A DNA stretch of 64,000 nucleotides from Bryoerythrophyllum caledonicum (taxonomy: Eukaryota > Streptophyta > Bryopsida > Pottiales > Pottiaceae), in contig OZ020518.1 of the NCBI GenBank assembly GCA_963971425.1, positions 12,344,190 to 12,408,189 of the forward strand, in the 5' to 3' direction. The notes beneath the pieces are model-generated. The model was given only the letters and a program-made list of their open reading frames with translations. It was not told the DNA's origin and made no database searches. Within the stretch, counting starts at the first letter, position 1. The number at the start of each line of letters is the position of its first letter. Position numbers and translations under genes: made by a program. Below are positions 45,801-55,994 of the stretch, one piece after another.

Positions 45801-47430
45801 TGCCAACCGAAGTAGGCCAGAAGCTTGTGTGGGTGCGGCCTGGCTGTGCTGACTTCCTGTCGCAGTTGTCGTCGTTTGCCACTATCACTGTCTGGAGTTC
45901 GATGATGACATCGACAACCTCGGCCATATGTAATTATCTTTTTGGTCCTATTGATCCAATTAGACTAATCAGAATCCTAGGTCAGGAACATTGCGATAGA
46001 GCTCCGGTTCGCAAGGAGGGTAACCGAACATTCTACATGAAGAAACTCGGCACTCAGAAGGATATCTTTCTGAAGACTTTGTCCAAACATCTTTTTAATA
46101 GTTTTGGTGGTCTTTATACCGAGGGTAATACTCTCATCATTGACGATAGTCCAATTAAGCACATGCTTAATTTGTCCGAGAACGTTCTTCTACTTCCTAG
46201 TTGGTCATACGAAGATGTTGGTGCTGAAGACGATTGTGTTCTAATGAGGGAATTGCTGCCGTATCTTTCGGGCCTTCACCAGTATCGGGAAGGGCTTGCG
46301 ATGTATCGATCCTGTCACCTCGCTGGGCGGGTCATGTTCTATGATGATCATGAAACATCTGATCAGTATGTTTTGATCCAAAATGCAATTAAGAGTTCGG
46401 AGAGTAGGTCCCGTTCATCTCGTAGGACTCCCTTATGAAAGCAGACTTGGATGTTTTCACATTGAGACAGATATACTGTAATTTCTACGATTTTTCTTTG
46501 TAAAAGTTGTTGGATTAATATGATGCGTATTATTTTTCAAACTTTTTTGAGTTCTAGGTTTTGTATATATTAGTTTCCACTGATTTTGTAGCTTGGAATG
46601 GCATTTTAGTGATCCGACATGATTTTTAGGCATCCTCTTTCTCTGATAATCTGCAGGGCTACGGTTGTCGAGCATCGTTGGATTCATTGATGAATGTTGC
46701 GGATTATGCCCCTTCCCTTCGAAGTAGCGGGGTATTATTGCACTCTGTTGTTACCGCGCAGTCTACCATGGATTATTCAACGATGGCTGTAGATGAGGGA
46801 GTTGTTGACAGTCCTGTCAACATGGCGCCAAATCATGAAAGGATGAATTCGGTCTCTCCTACTTGGCCTCGTTCCATTCCGCAATCTCCTCGTGCAGTCG
46901 AGGAGGGTAGTGCTCCCACCAGACGTGCTCTTTATGACAGCACAAATGATGCTAACTTGATTGTTCCTATGAAGGTTTGGGTCAACCCTCTTATCCTTGA
47001 AGTGATTTGTGTTTTATTTCTGCATGCGGTTGATTTTGCAGTGGTCAAATTGATAAATGCTTTTGTTTAGCATCGTTCGAACTAAGATGTGGTCTTTTAG
47101 ATTAGCTCTGATCGAGCTAACCTATTACTCGTGATCTTTAGTTTGAGAGGTTTAGCTCGAACGCCCTAAAGTGAGTGAAGTTCCGATGCTGTGCAGGGGT
47201 GCTCTTCAACTCCTCGGCAACATCGCAGTCGAACAAAAAGTCTTGGTGGAAAGTCGTCGACCGTGACGGGATCTCGCCCCCACTCGCTTCCTAAGACATA
47301 CCAAGACGACCAAATTAGGCTAAGGTTGCAGCGTCTTCTCGACAGCCCATTGATGCAACAGAATGATTCGGCATGGACACGTCAGCGACAGCGGGCATTC
47401 ATTAAGTCTCGTATTGAGGCTTTACGATAA
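39876..47430 (+). CDS. ParB/DGQHR-like, methyltransferase-like and FCP1-phosphatase multidomain protein, copy 2
   Basis: Exons inferred from borders and frame: 39876-39886 (MAD + AG), 40933-42307, 42501-43866, 44091-45027, 45250-45488, ~45659-46438, then likely 46657-46974 and 47197-47430 (TAA). Exon 2 contains DFYIINGQHSVAASKSMIKG (NGQH codons at 41993-42004), aligned with copies 1 and 3. Exon 3 ends with MYPTELRMEFYNRILNLFCK then PGNSVFQLFAGT, very like the P-x-EL helix and motif I (DPFxGSG) of beta-class DNA methyltransferases; the intron falls right after. Exon 4 encodes a charged coiled coil (HRQQLEQRLKERDDEARHRD). Exon 6 encodes an FCP1/NLI-type HAD domain: VVLDLNGIICA (second Asp of DxD is Asn), KLVWVRPGCADFL, ITVWSSMMTS, TLIIDDSPIKHML. 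Defects: TAG 42173, TGA 42278, TGA 42937, TGA 44628 and a frame change near 42575. Function unknown; probably a decaying gene. Confidence 0.6.
39992..47171. repeat. Family of 19 dispersed 21-bp palindromes, intron-restricted
   Basis: Consensus TTTAGCTCGA-(G or C)-TCGAGCTAAA. Perfect copies: 39999-40019, 40368-40388, 40418-40438, 40621-40641, 42330-42350, 43883-43903. One to several mismatches or half-sites: 40094-40114, 40112-40132, 40164-40184, 40520-40540, 40791-40811, 40848-40868, 42424-42444, 43967-43987, 44038-44058, 45160-45180, 47066-47086, 47101-47121, 47151-47170. The first copy lies in a longer palindrome of 35 bp (39992-40026, arms CACTCACTTTAGCTCGA), and the last copy is followed by the same GTGAGTG. 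All lie inside inferred introns 1, 2, 3, 4 and 7 of copy 2; none lies in an exon or elsewhere in the window. Confidence 0.95.
45659..46438 (+). CDS. FCP1/NLI-type HAD phosphatase domain exon of copy 2
   Basis: This exon alone encodes a full FCP1-homology domain of ~240 residues. Motif 1 is LDLNG (family norm DxDxT/V), motif 2 is TVWSS and motif 3 is LIIDDSP. WVRPGCADFLSQLSS is the diagnostic region of plant CTD-phosphatase-like proteins, which dephosphorylate phosphoserine or phosphothreonine. With the second motif-1 Asp replaced by Asn, acid/base catalysis would be impaired. Some plant members share this LDLNG form, so loss is not proof of a dead gene. The exon itself has no stop. Its fusion to the upstream exons is inferred from a phase-0 join (donor at 45489, acceptor AGAGAG|GAA at 45659). 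It could instead be a separate gene starting at the ATG at 45572. Confidence 0.7.
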   Translation, partial: EIDRVPSHFSGTWLNVVLDLNGIICACVPAWKAKGFRNFDIRVHSASMPTEVGQKLVWVRPGCADFLSQLSSFATITVWSSMMTSTTSAICNYLFGPIDPIRLIRILGQEHCDRAPVRKEGNRTFYMKKLGTQKDIFLKTLSKHLFNSFGGLYTEGNTLIIDDSPIKHMLNLSENVLLLPSWSYEDVGAEDDCVLMRELLPYLSGLHQYREGLAMYRSCHLAGRVMFYDDHETSDQYVLIQNAIKSSESRSRSSRRTPL

Positions 47431-47732
47431 ATCCTAGAGCAGTATTATTCATGATAATAGGTTTTTGTTGCGTATATAGAAAGAAGAATGATGTACGTGG
47501 TTTTTTTCCTACTAAGTTCAAATAAAGCATTTTTTAAAAGATGATTCGTTGATTCTTTTTACTACTTTGATGTTCATTTTTGCTTATTAATAATGTACAA
47601 TTTAGTGAATTATGGTTCTTGATTCATTTTTGCCATGCTTTGCATCTTCAATTTACTACCACCATAGTTGCACCTCTTGAGAAATTTTCTTCTAGTCTCC
47701 CAAATGCCTTCCTAAACCACTATAATCAAATT

Positions 47733-50700
47733 CTAGAATTTCCCAAAATCATGGAATTTTCCGAATATATCGAATACGGTGTTTACAGCAGGGGGAGGAC
47801 CATCACGTGAACTTTGAGCTGCACCCACTCCAGTTGTGTTGATTGGAAGAGGTGGAACTTGCTGGCCAGGCGTCGGCGGGTCGCCGACAACGTCGTTAGG
47901 TGCCACGGGTCGAGGATGAACAAACGACGACACAGAGCGCGATACGACTTCAAGGAGGGGCCGCTCATTCAGCGGAATCAAAATGTGAGTCACTGACGTA
48001 CTGGCGGTTGATACGTTGATTTGGACTGTGGATACAGGGAGGCCTGTCCTAAGACGGTCGTCGATATCATCATGTTGCACACCAGCAACGACAGCGGTAG
48101 CCTCCATTGCAATCTCAGCAGCCTCCTCCATGGTGATGTCCTCAAGGTGATCTTTGTCGTAAACATTGTTGACATTGTCCTCGATGTTCTCCTCATCCGC
48201 CTCTTCGACTACCTGTTCTTGATCCACAGCGGGAGCGGAAGTGGCAGGATCGGCTGCCGCTCCAATTGCTGGAACGGGACTGCAACGCGGCAAGAACGCC
48301 ATACCGCGAACGCGATCGTGCGCATTTGCAACCTCCGATTCCTCTTGCACGAACTCGACCACAGTTGCGTTGTGTCTTTGCAGAATCATCCAAAAGATAG
48401 ATAAGCTGATGCCACAAATTTCATTGGCGGGCAGCCGACGAAGTCAGTCAACACAAAATAAGGAAAAACCAAAGAGGAAACATAAGTGGGTCTTAAGAGA
48501 AGCTTGATTACCAGTGCCACTGCTGTCACGTTGCCGCCACCCCAAGCATTGACGACAGTGACAGGGTCGCTGCCCCTCAGAGCCGGCCCCAATACGGACA
48601 TGAGCAAACCAATGCTGGGATGGCAGTCATCTCCGGACCAGTTTTCTGTAGAGGGCTCGGCGGCGACGGAATAGATCGGATGCAAAGGGCCTTTGAGTCC
48701 TGTGACCTCGAGGAACCTATCCAATCGCTCTGCTGGACGGTCAGGCTTTGTATAGACGATTCCGACAAATACTGAAGGGCTCGCATCCAAGTCAGATGGC
48801 GTAAAGCGACTTTCTGGATCCGGAAGATACCGGATCGTGTGGACCGCCACGTCCGATTTCCTGCAACAGAACTGAGTCTCAAGCTCAAAGTTCGACTTAT
48901 TGTTGCCAATGAAAATGCAGGGAGCAAATAACTCCTTTGCATCTCCCTCACCACGAAGCACTTTCTCAGCAACAGCCTCAAAGCCGCTCTTTTTGCAGAC
49001 GGTCGCCACTCCGTTAGGCCAGAAGTCGAACACAACTAACACCTCCCTCGCCTCTTTCTGAAGAAGAAACGCACCGCCTTTGTCTATGGCCTTGACGACA
49101 TCTTCAAGTGTCCTTCCAACTTTGACGTCGAAGCGGACAGTAAGATGCTCCGCTGATTCGCTTGAGATGGCAGTGAACTTCTTCAACACCGCGTGGTATT
49201 CCGCTGGAGGTGGGTCAGTAGTTGAAGTAATGCCGTTGTACCTCGAGGAAAGATACTTCTTGCCACCTTCAGTTTGTAGTAGCTCCCGCCGTATGTTCCT
49301 GATCGTGTCGTTGGTAAGCTTCCATTCGACAGCAATCTCTTTGTACTCCTCGTCCTTCCAAGGCACATAGTCGGCTTGTCCGGGCTTGATAAGCGGGTGG
49401 TTTCGGAACTGCAGCATGAGCTCGTTCTTGATAATATAATCCATTTTCTTGCCCTAGCACCAGCTCTTCAAGGAAATTCCGTCCGCGGTCTTCTCGCGAG
49501 ACCCAATCACCTTCAAGAACACCTTGCAGTCCAGGATCTCTTGAGCTAACTTCATGCATTCATGATCGCGTAGCCCAATAATGAACTGCAAGTCGGTCTG
49601 CGTCAGATCAAGCTTCGGACGCTTCAGGATGGTCATTGGCAACTTTCCGTCTTCCATGATTAATTTGCCTTGATCCCAACGGTCAAACACTTCCTGCCAC
49701 TTGTTGTAAAGGTCGTCGGGAACATCAACGAGGGGCAGCTTCCAGGTCTTCGCAGCCTTGTCCTTGGCAAGAATTGGACTAAGGTAGTCTGAAACAAAGT
49801 TCTGCAGAATGCAATGAAGGAAGTGAACTGAGAACAAAGTAGAAGCCGTCGGCTGCCAGCCGATAAAGAAGTGGTCATGAATAGTGAAGGGAAGAAACAA
49901 GAGGAGGAACGAAGGGAACCATTCCTTCCATCTCTTGAGATCAGTCCTCCTATCGATTCGACCATGCTCAATCCACCTCGCTCGCATCAACTGAAGCTGC
50001 CCGTGAAATTGGGCCTCCGCTTTCTTGTCCGCAATTTCAATATTCAGCAGATTGGAGATCTTGACGAGGTTTTCACTGTCAGTAGACCAAACCGGGATGA
50101 CATCGTAGTTGAGAAAATAATTTGCCCTATCCGACCCGAGTTCCTCTTCGTTCCCAAGTTGCTGACAAACAGCATACGTATGTTGTCCGCCAATAATGTA
50201 CCAGTGGGTCCCTTAATGCTAGGTACGACAAGGTCCATCCCATACAAAGGGAAGCCTGTGACAGGGTTAATCAGACTTGGTTTCCCTTGTAGTGGAATGC
50301 AGTAAAGCTCCGGTATTTTGCGCCAAGGACCGAGTCCCTTGTAGAACAAGACGAGCTGCTCACTGCGCCTTGGAATCATGTCACGGTACTTCATCGACGC
50401 AGGCGCAATGTGAATGCGGTCCTCCGGAATCTTTTCACAAAGAGCCTGCTGCCCGAATGGATAACACTCCTCGAGCGTCCTGTACATTTGGTCCAGTTCA
50501 GTGTCCTTCGTTTTCACTGAGAGCTGGTTGGCGAAGGTCAGCGCCTCTGCAACTGATTTGATCTTTGACTCCTTCTTCGACACCCGCTTCTTTGCAACCT
50601 TTATCGAAGACTCCCCCGTGTCCGGAGTTTCGGTGAAATCGATAAGAACCAGACCGCTGGCGCCCTTTCTTGCCCTTGGCTTATTTCTTGGAGCAGGCTT

Positions 50701-51012
50701 CTGAACAGGTTGCTTCGCGTTCTCCAAGTCCCCAAACTCTTTTGCCTGCTTGAAGCAAAGCATGAGGTCTTCCCGGTCGTCAGGACTTCCGGACACGAAC
50801 TGCAGGTCTATATCGTGCGCATCTTCACAGAGCTCGTGGACGCACAGCACGACGGGAAGTCGGACCGCAACAATTTCGGGGTCCTCGTCCGCCATGTTCC
50901 TCTTCACCGTAATGAGGAGTACAACAAAGAAGGCTTCATTGGGCTCTTCCTTCATATCCATCACTAAGACCAAGTTCCCCCCCGTCAAGGTGTTCGCGTT
51001 GAGCCTCGCCAC
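47733..51012 (-). pseudogene. ParB/DGQHR-like and methyltransferase-like protein, copy 3
   Basis: Minus strand. An N-terminal frame (51012 to ~50200) encodes a variable region with a basic linker and reaches GFPLYGMDLVVPSIKG. The reading frame then changes between 50212 and 50192. The new frame gives WYIIGGQHTYAVCQQLGNEE (GGQH at 50191-50180) and VIPVWSTDSENLVKISNLLN, matching copy 2. It runs to TAG at 49456-49454, then continues in frame from 49444. The C-terminal part contains CHPSIGLLMSVLGPALRG then VVNAWGGGNVTAVAL, the methyltransferase motif I region. An intron (48511-48406) follows at the same place as in copy 2. The last exon (48405-47733) includes MILQRHNATVVEFVQEESEV, placed like the acidic strand end after motif I, then an acidic Pro-rich tail. 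Phases at this intron do not match exactly. Frame change plus stop suggest a decayed copy. Confidence 0.6.
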
Positions 51013-51770
51013 AATTCCGAACTTACATGGTACGCCCTACCGCCAAGGAAGACCCCATGCAATGATGGTCCCGGATGGTTCGAATGTCGAGCGCGGCTAA
51101 ATCTCTTCCGGCCAACCCATCTCCTTATTGGGGACACTATTGCCACAGAGCCACCTGATGGCCCGCGGGAGTATGAAATATTATCAGAACACAGTAAGGG
51201 ACAAGCGAATGGATATGATTTCATCAATGATTCAAACCATGATTCTACGTCGTCAGCTGCCAGTCGACAATTAACATCGACCAGTACTACCGAAGATAAA
51301 TGTCCAATAACACGCACAGAAGTGGTGATGATTTCCCAGTTCGTCGGCGGGCAGCATAGTTTCTACTTCCAGCATCCGACTCGATTGGCAGTTGGACAAC
51401 AAATTGAACAGTTACACCTACGCGAAAGTAATGAAGACAGTCCGGTGGATCTCGTATTGTGACTCTATGAACTGACAGCGGACACTATATGTACATGCGT
51501 TTGCTGCAAAACAGTCAGAGTTGTCTATGCCGACATCCTGCCAGTGTCATGACGGCATGACGCGTCGTGTCGTGACGTTCCTCCTGGTCACGACATAATA
51601 GGGTCAACGTAGGGTTTAGGTCGGTCTTTACCCCTATGCAGGGTGATTTAGTTACCTTGGTGTCAACGTGGCCATCCTAGGTGGCAACTTAATCCTACGT
51701 GGAGACCATCGCTTTTACTAGTGGTGAAGAGATGTTACTCCTTCAGTAAACCGCTCGTGGGCGCGGACTG
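51013..51770. other. No gene recognised
   Basis: Upstream of copy 3. May contain its promoter and leader exons on the minus strand, but none is recognisable. Confidence 0.35.
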
Positions 51771-51774
51771 GACC

Positions 51775-52160
51775 GCGGACGGATATGGGTTTAGGGAGTG
51801 GAATGGCCACGGATAGGACGCGGACAGGCCGCGGATGGGGCGCGGACTGGCCGCGGATGGTACAAGGAAGTATGCAATGACGCGGACAGGCTGCGGACAG
51901 GCCGCGGATGGGGCGCGGTCGGGGCGCGGATGGGGCGCGGATTGGCCGCGGATGGGGCGCGTACTGGCCACGGATGGGGCGCGGACAGGCCGCAGACTGA
52001 GGGATGTTGGGTCCCGAAGTGGGCGCGGGACCAGGGCGCGGACAGAGCGCGGACTGGGCGAGGGTGGATCGCGGACAGCAGGGGGCGAGTCGCGGACTGC
52101 CTGCGGTAGGGCGCGGACAAGGGCGCGGACGGAGCGTGGACTGGCCGTGGGTGGGGGGTG
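51775..52160. repeat. GC-rich minisatellite, GCGGATGGGGCGCGGAC units
   Basis: Variable 11-24-bp units made of GCGGACTGGCC, GCGGATGGGGC and GCGGACAGGCC fill ~390 bp. The 103-157-codon open frames on both strands here are explained by the repeat. Confidence 0.95.
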
Positions 52161-52296
52161 GACGGGGCGGAAGATCCAGGGAGTATAAAGTAAGTACACC
52201 GTCCTCATAGTTTCTAATTTTGGACGGTCTGACCCTCTTGCCTCCTAGTTGACGGCGGGACTACGGACTTTCTCATTGTTTTTTTGTATTTCAACC

Positions 52297-52456
52297 ATGG
52301 ATTCTGGGGAGCCTTCTTCTAGAAAACGAGGACGCTATGTCGGACAAGTGCGTCCCAAGCCAAAGAAGCGCCTTCACATACTGATCGATCATGATTTGAA
52401 GGCATTTTCTGGTTGGGAGGATGTTCCAAGACCTTGGACCTTTTCAGATTGTGTTG
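52297..52456 (+). CDS. 5' end of an unrecognised protein, cut by the assembly gap
   Basis: From ATG 52297 the frame encodes MDSGEPSSRKRGRYVGQVRP then KPKKRLHILIDHDLKAFSGW and EDVPRPWTFSDCV, reaching the N run. A TATA-like GAGTATAAAGT lies at 52179-52189, just after the minisatellite. The basic start could be a nuclear localisation signal. Family not recognised; only 53 codons are visible. Confidence 0.4.
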
Positions 52457-52656
52457 NNNNNNNNNNNNNNNNNNNNNNNNNNNNNNNNNNNNNNNNNNNN
52501 NNNNNNNNNNNNNNNNNNNNNNNNNNNNNNNNNNNNNNNNNNNNNNNNNNNNNNNNNNNNNNNNNNNNNNNNNNNNNNNNNNNNNNNNNNNNNNNNNNNN
52601 NNNNNNNNNNNNNNNNNNNNNNNNNNNNNNNNNNNNNNNNNNNNNNNNNNNNNNNN
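52457..52656. other. Assembly gap, 200 N
   Basis: Exactly 200 undetermined bases, a common placeholder length, so the true gap size is unknown. It separates the 5' end of one gene (plus) from the UGT fragment (minus). Confidence 1.
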
Positions 52657-53223
52657 TCTTCGCCGCCGCGTGAACGGCCGAGAAGCGGATGTCGCGGATC
52701 ACGCACGTGATGGCCGCCTTGCGCTGCGTCGCCGCCAGAAACTCCTCGAACACGGGTCCCATCGCCAGTAACGCCTCGGAATACTGGTAGTATTTCTGGA
52801 ACCGCGGGAAATCGAGTAACAGCCCATCTGAGATAGACACGAACTCGATCCCTCTTCTGCAACCACGAAAAGATATTACTCCTCTTCACCTCTCGATTAG
52901 CCCATAGATCGCGCCAAACTGTTTCCTAGAACCTGACAAAATTCAGAGTGGTGTTTCAGGGAGGCTTACTGCGGTTCCAGAGCTTTGGAGCTGCGTGACT
53001 TGAACATCTGCTCTCCATATATGGTGTTGACGAAAGTGATTCGGAAGCCCAGCCGTACCAGCTTCTTGGCGAGCTGCAATGCGGGCGTGATGTGTCCCTG
53101 CGCAGGCAGCGGAATCACCACTGCGTGCAGAGGAGGAATCACATCAGGTGATCGATCTTCACGACGAGCTGCCAGCTCCATCTTCTGGATCTGATCCGTC
53201 TTCACAGCTTCAAAAAGTTTCAT
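52657..53223 (-). CDS. Family 1 UDP-glycosyltransferase, N-terminal exons (cut by gap)
   Basis: Two minus-strand exons. Exon 1 (53223-52970) starts MKLFEAVKTDQIQKMELAAR and reaches HAVVIPLPAQGHITPALQLA then KKLVRLGFRITFVNTIYGEQ. This is the N-terminal substrate-binding half of plant UGTs, with the catalytic His in AQGHI. The donor is CCGCA|GTAAGC. Exon 2 (52856 leftwards) continues in frame as GIEFVSISDGLLLDFPRFQK and ends near AITCVIRDIRFSAVHAAA at the assembly gap. The nucleotide-sugar-binding PSPG box would lie beyond and is not visible. UGTs transfer UDP-sugar to hormones and secondary metabolites. Whether this copy is complete depends on the gap. Confidence 0.85.
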
Positions 53224-54797
53224 GTAACTTACTATGAGACATCATGGTTCGTCCTGCATAAAATAGGACATGTTTCAGCTCCAAAACTTGGCCAGTCAAA
53301 GTGAAGGGACGAGTGAGCGCACCGAGGTTGATGAAACGTGATCCATGTGGGTTTCAACATTAAATGTACTTTGTGGGACACTGGGAGCGTCAGAATCTTC
53401 ACAACAGATTGGCTGCCAGCGGCCAGCTCCTGTGGGCAGCCACTTATGAGATCTCTGAAGGCCCACGCTGTTGCGATTGGGTTCACAAGCACTCGAATTT
53501 CTCACTGCAGGTCATAGTATTGTGAAATCATCCTAACTCCCTTCCCCTAAAATTCTCTAACCTCGTGTGAAATATTCAATAAGCCCTGTTTGCACTTACA
53601 CGATAGAGCAAGTTTAGAACCAAAAACTGATATTAAATAGTTTAAATTACACAACATTTTGCCCGGGTGGGGGTCCGGTGGACCAGGCTGGCCCACCGCA
53701 GCCTCTGTCGCGCGCCATCCCGCTCCGAGTGCCTGGCCGGACTGGCGCTCACACGAAGTACGGGGCACGCCTAATTTCCCCGGGCCGACCCAACGAACAA
53801 TTGTCCACCACGAGCCACGAACATCATTGATCCACAGTTTCCCTGCCTGACAGAGTCCCCGCAATATCTCACCTGCATCAGCCCACACACGACGCCCGTT
53901 CCTCGAACATTTGCTTTCTGGCCTGGCGAGGCACAAGTTTACAAACCCTGGCCAGCGGTGCGGGACATTCACGGCAACTTTTGGCGAGGGCGGGATTGTG
54001 GGGGCGTCCCCGAGCATTCTGCCCGGGTTGGTGTCTCCACGGTCGAGATGCTCCAAGGTTTGCCAAAAGTGCCACTGGTACTGAAACCGCCAAAACGAGG
54101 TAAGTTACTGTAGAGCTAGAATGTGGAGATGGTGTCTTGATGGAGCAGAGGATTACAGAAGGCAGGTGATCGCACAGCAAGGTAGGAGAACCGGTGAATT
54201 TAAGACGAAAAATTAGATCACCGGTAGGAAGAGATTCTTCGTTTACAGAGAAATATGGTTCATAAAGAAAGAGAATTCTCTCAAAGAACTGCTAAACTGA
54301 AATTTACTCTTCCAAGGGTGATGTCTGAGTCCACCATGAATTCCACGTGAATCCAAAGGTGATTTATAATCACAGCGAAGTACCAATTGTCCCCAAAAGA
54401 CTGCAGAAGAGAGCAAAATCAAGGCTTCAGGGAGCTGCATCCTCATCCCAACTATCTATAACAAAGAAAACTGCAACTACCACACAACCTCCGCATAATC
54501 TCATCCCAGCTTCAGCACAGAGATCTCACATTCTCCAAACGCTACTGCTGCAAGTGGAATGCTCAGCGACTAGACAACAAATGATGAACAGCTCCACTTC
54601 TCCTGATTTCGAAGGAGAATAGACTGCGATGTGGTACGGAGATGCACATCCTAGAACAGATATCCAAGCAGTAGAATCAGCTTAAGCTCCCATGATGCAT
54701 CTCCAGGGGTCTTTATCTGCCAACTCATTATCTAGTGACCCACATTAGACCTGCTCCGGATGATGGCCATCAATCTTCAAATACCGCTAGATAATCT
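53224..54797. other. No gene recognised
   Basis: UGT upstream flank, then a GC-richer stretch at 53660-54060 with open frames on both strands but no recognisable motif, then the F-box 3' flank. TGCCCGGGT occurs near both ends of the GC-rich stretch (about 53660 and 54020). Confidence 0.4.
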
Positions 54798-55994
54798 TCA
54801 AGTAAGATCACTCATCTTCCTTAAATCCAGGTCCAAAAGACCGGCATGAATGCCATACCGGCACTTCTCACCGACACGCTGCGCCGTATCCCCAGGCATC
54901 TCATACCAACATCCCCTCACCAAATCCCACCCCACACACCTCCCAAGCAAAGACAACACCACAATGGATTCCCCACACCCAAGCGCCACCACCGCATCCC
55001 CCAACAACTCCGGGTGCTTCTGCAGCATCTCCCTGGAGTATCTGGCAAATTTCACCATCTCCGCCACCTTCACCACCTCAGCTCCTTTGATCTCCGAGAT
55101 ACTCACCCTGACCTGGTGCCGCTTCTTCATCCTGGTGGTCCACGTCTCCAGGTCAATAAAATCCTCCCACATGGTCATGTCAATGAAGGGAAACATGGGG
55201 AGGCCAGTGAACTCCACAAAGAACAAGCGCCCCAGGCTCACCACCAGGAGCGACTTGTCCTGCGCGTGCAACACCTGCGGCAGCTCCACATCCAAGCAGC
55301 GCCAGCTCTCACCCGCGAACTCCCACAGCTTCACGCTCCAGGGGATCACCAAGGTATCCACGAACAAAGTGTAGAGAATTCCGTCCAGGAAGACGCTGGA
55401 GTACGCAAAATAGTGCTGCCCAGGCACGGGGAGCTTGCGCCAGACTTTAACAGCGGAGTCGTACATGTGGACGTGCTCCTGGCGCGCGGTGCTGGTGGTG
55501 TTGTACGCTTCCATGAGGACGATCCGGTAGCGCTGCGACGATCTATCCACCGACATGGCGGCAATATCGCGGCGGTAGGAGAATCTGTACTCCGGGGCTG
55601 GGATATGGTGGAAGCTCCCGCTCACCGGGTTGCAAACGACTTGGCGCACGCGCTGGGGCTTGGCCATGTACATGGCGTACACGAGCCCACCGTCGGAGGC
55701 CAAGGTGTGGGTGGAGAAGGCGGTGCTGAGCGTGTGGAAGCTGCGGTCCGTCATGTCCAGGAGGTGCCAGTTCAGGCCAGTGCTCCGGAGGTCCAGCTGC
55801 TGCCGCGGCGTGATGAGGATGGAGGAGGATGGTCTGGGGGATTGGGCGCACAGCGAGGCGAACCCGGGTCGGGTAATGAGATGGTTCCACTTTTTGCAGA
55901 CGCGGCGGAAGCGGCACAGGCTTTGGACCGGGAGACGAGATAGGACTAGCTCCAGAAGGTCCGGAGGTAAATTCTCCCATAATCCCGCCATCAT
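54798..55994 (-). CDS. F-box protein (F-box/kelch-like type)
   Basis: Intronless minus-strand frame of 398 codons from the ATG at 55994. An upstream in-frame ATG at 56051 would add 19 residues, but the F-box family normally starts close to LWENLPPDLLELVLSRLPVQ, so I prefer 55994. The F-box (residues ~4-45) continues SLCRFRRVCKKWNHLITRPG. It would dock on SKP1 in an SCF ubiquitin ligase. The rest forms the substrate-binding half, with RVRQVVCNPVSGSFHHIPAP, the typical F-box-associated or kelch-like beta-propeller entry, and VWRKLPVPG. The C-terminus is ...HAGLLDLDLRKMSDLT. The frame is intact, and this is the only host gene in the window that is complete and undisturbed in a single exon. The 365-codon plus-strand frame opposite is its shadow. 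Confidence 0.9.
   Translation of the reverse strand: MMAGLWENLPPDLLELVLSRLPVQSLCRFRRVCKKWNHLITRPGFASLCAQSPRPSSSILITPRQQLDLRSTGLNWHLLDMTDRSFHTLSTAFSTHTLASDGGLVYAMYMAKPQRVRQVVCNPVSGSFHHIPAPEYRFSYRRDIAAMSVDRSSQRYRIVLMEAYNTTSTARQEHVHMYDSAVKVWRKLPVPGQHYFAYSSVFLDGILYTLFVDTLVIPWSVKLWEFAGESWRCLDVELPQVLHAQDKSLLVVSLGRLFFVEFTGLPMFPFIDMTMWEDFIDLETWTTRMKKRHQVRVSISEIKGAEVVKVAEMVKFARYSREMLQKHPELLGDAVVALGCGESIVVLSLLGRCVGWDLVRGCWYEMPGDTAQRVGEKCRYGIHAGLLDLDLRKMSDLT

Noticed and set aside
39992..47171. CRISPR-like array or restriction/cloning artefact (XhoI-like CTCGAG in many palindromes)
   Set aside because: Spacing is irregular (about 20 bp to 2 kb), copies diverge gradually, and they sit in introns of a spliced gene. 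Neither CRISPR nor vector linkers behave so.
51735..52208. 100-157-codon frames on both strands
   Set aside because: All lie in the GCGGAC/GCGGATGGGG minisatellite and merely translate the repeat.
53547..54056. 169-codon minus-strand frame in a GC-rich patch
   Set aside because: No recognisable motif, no splice context, composition-driven.
54846..55943. 365-codon plus-strand frame
   Set aside because: Antisense shadow of the intact F-box gene; GC-rich third positions keep it open.
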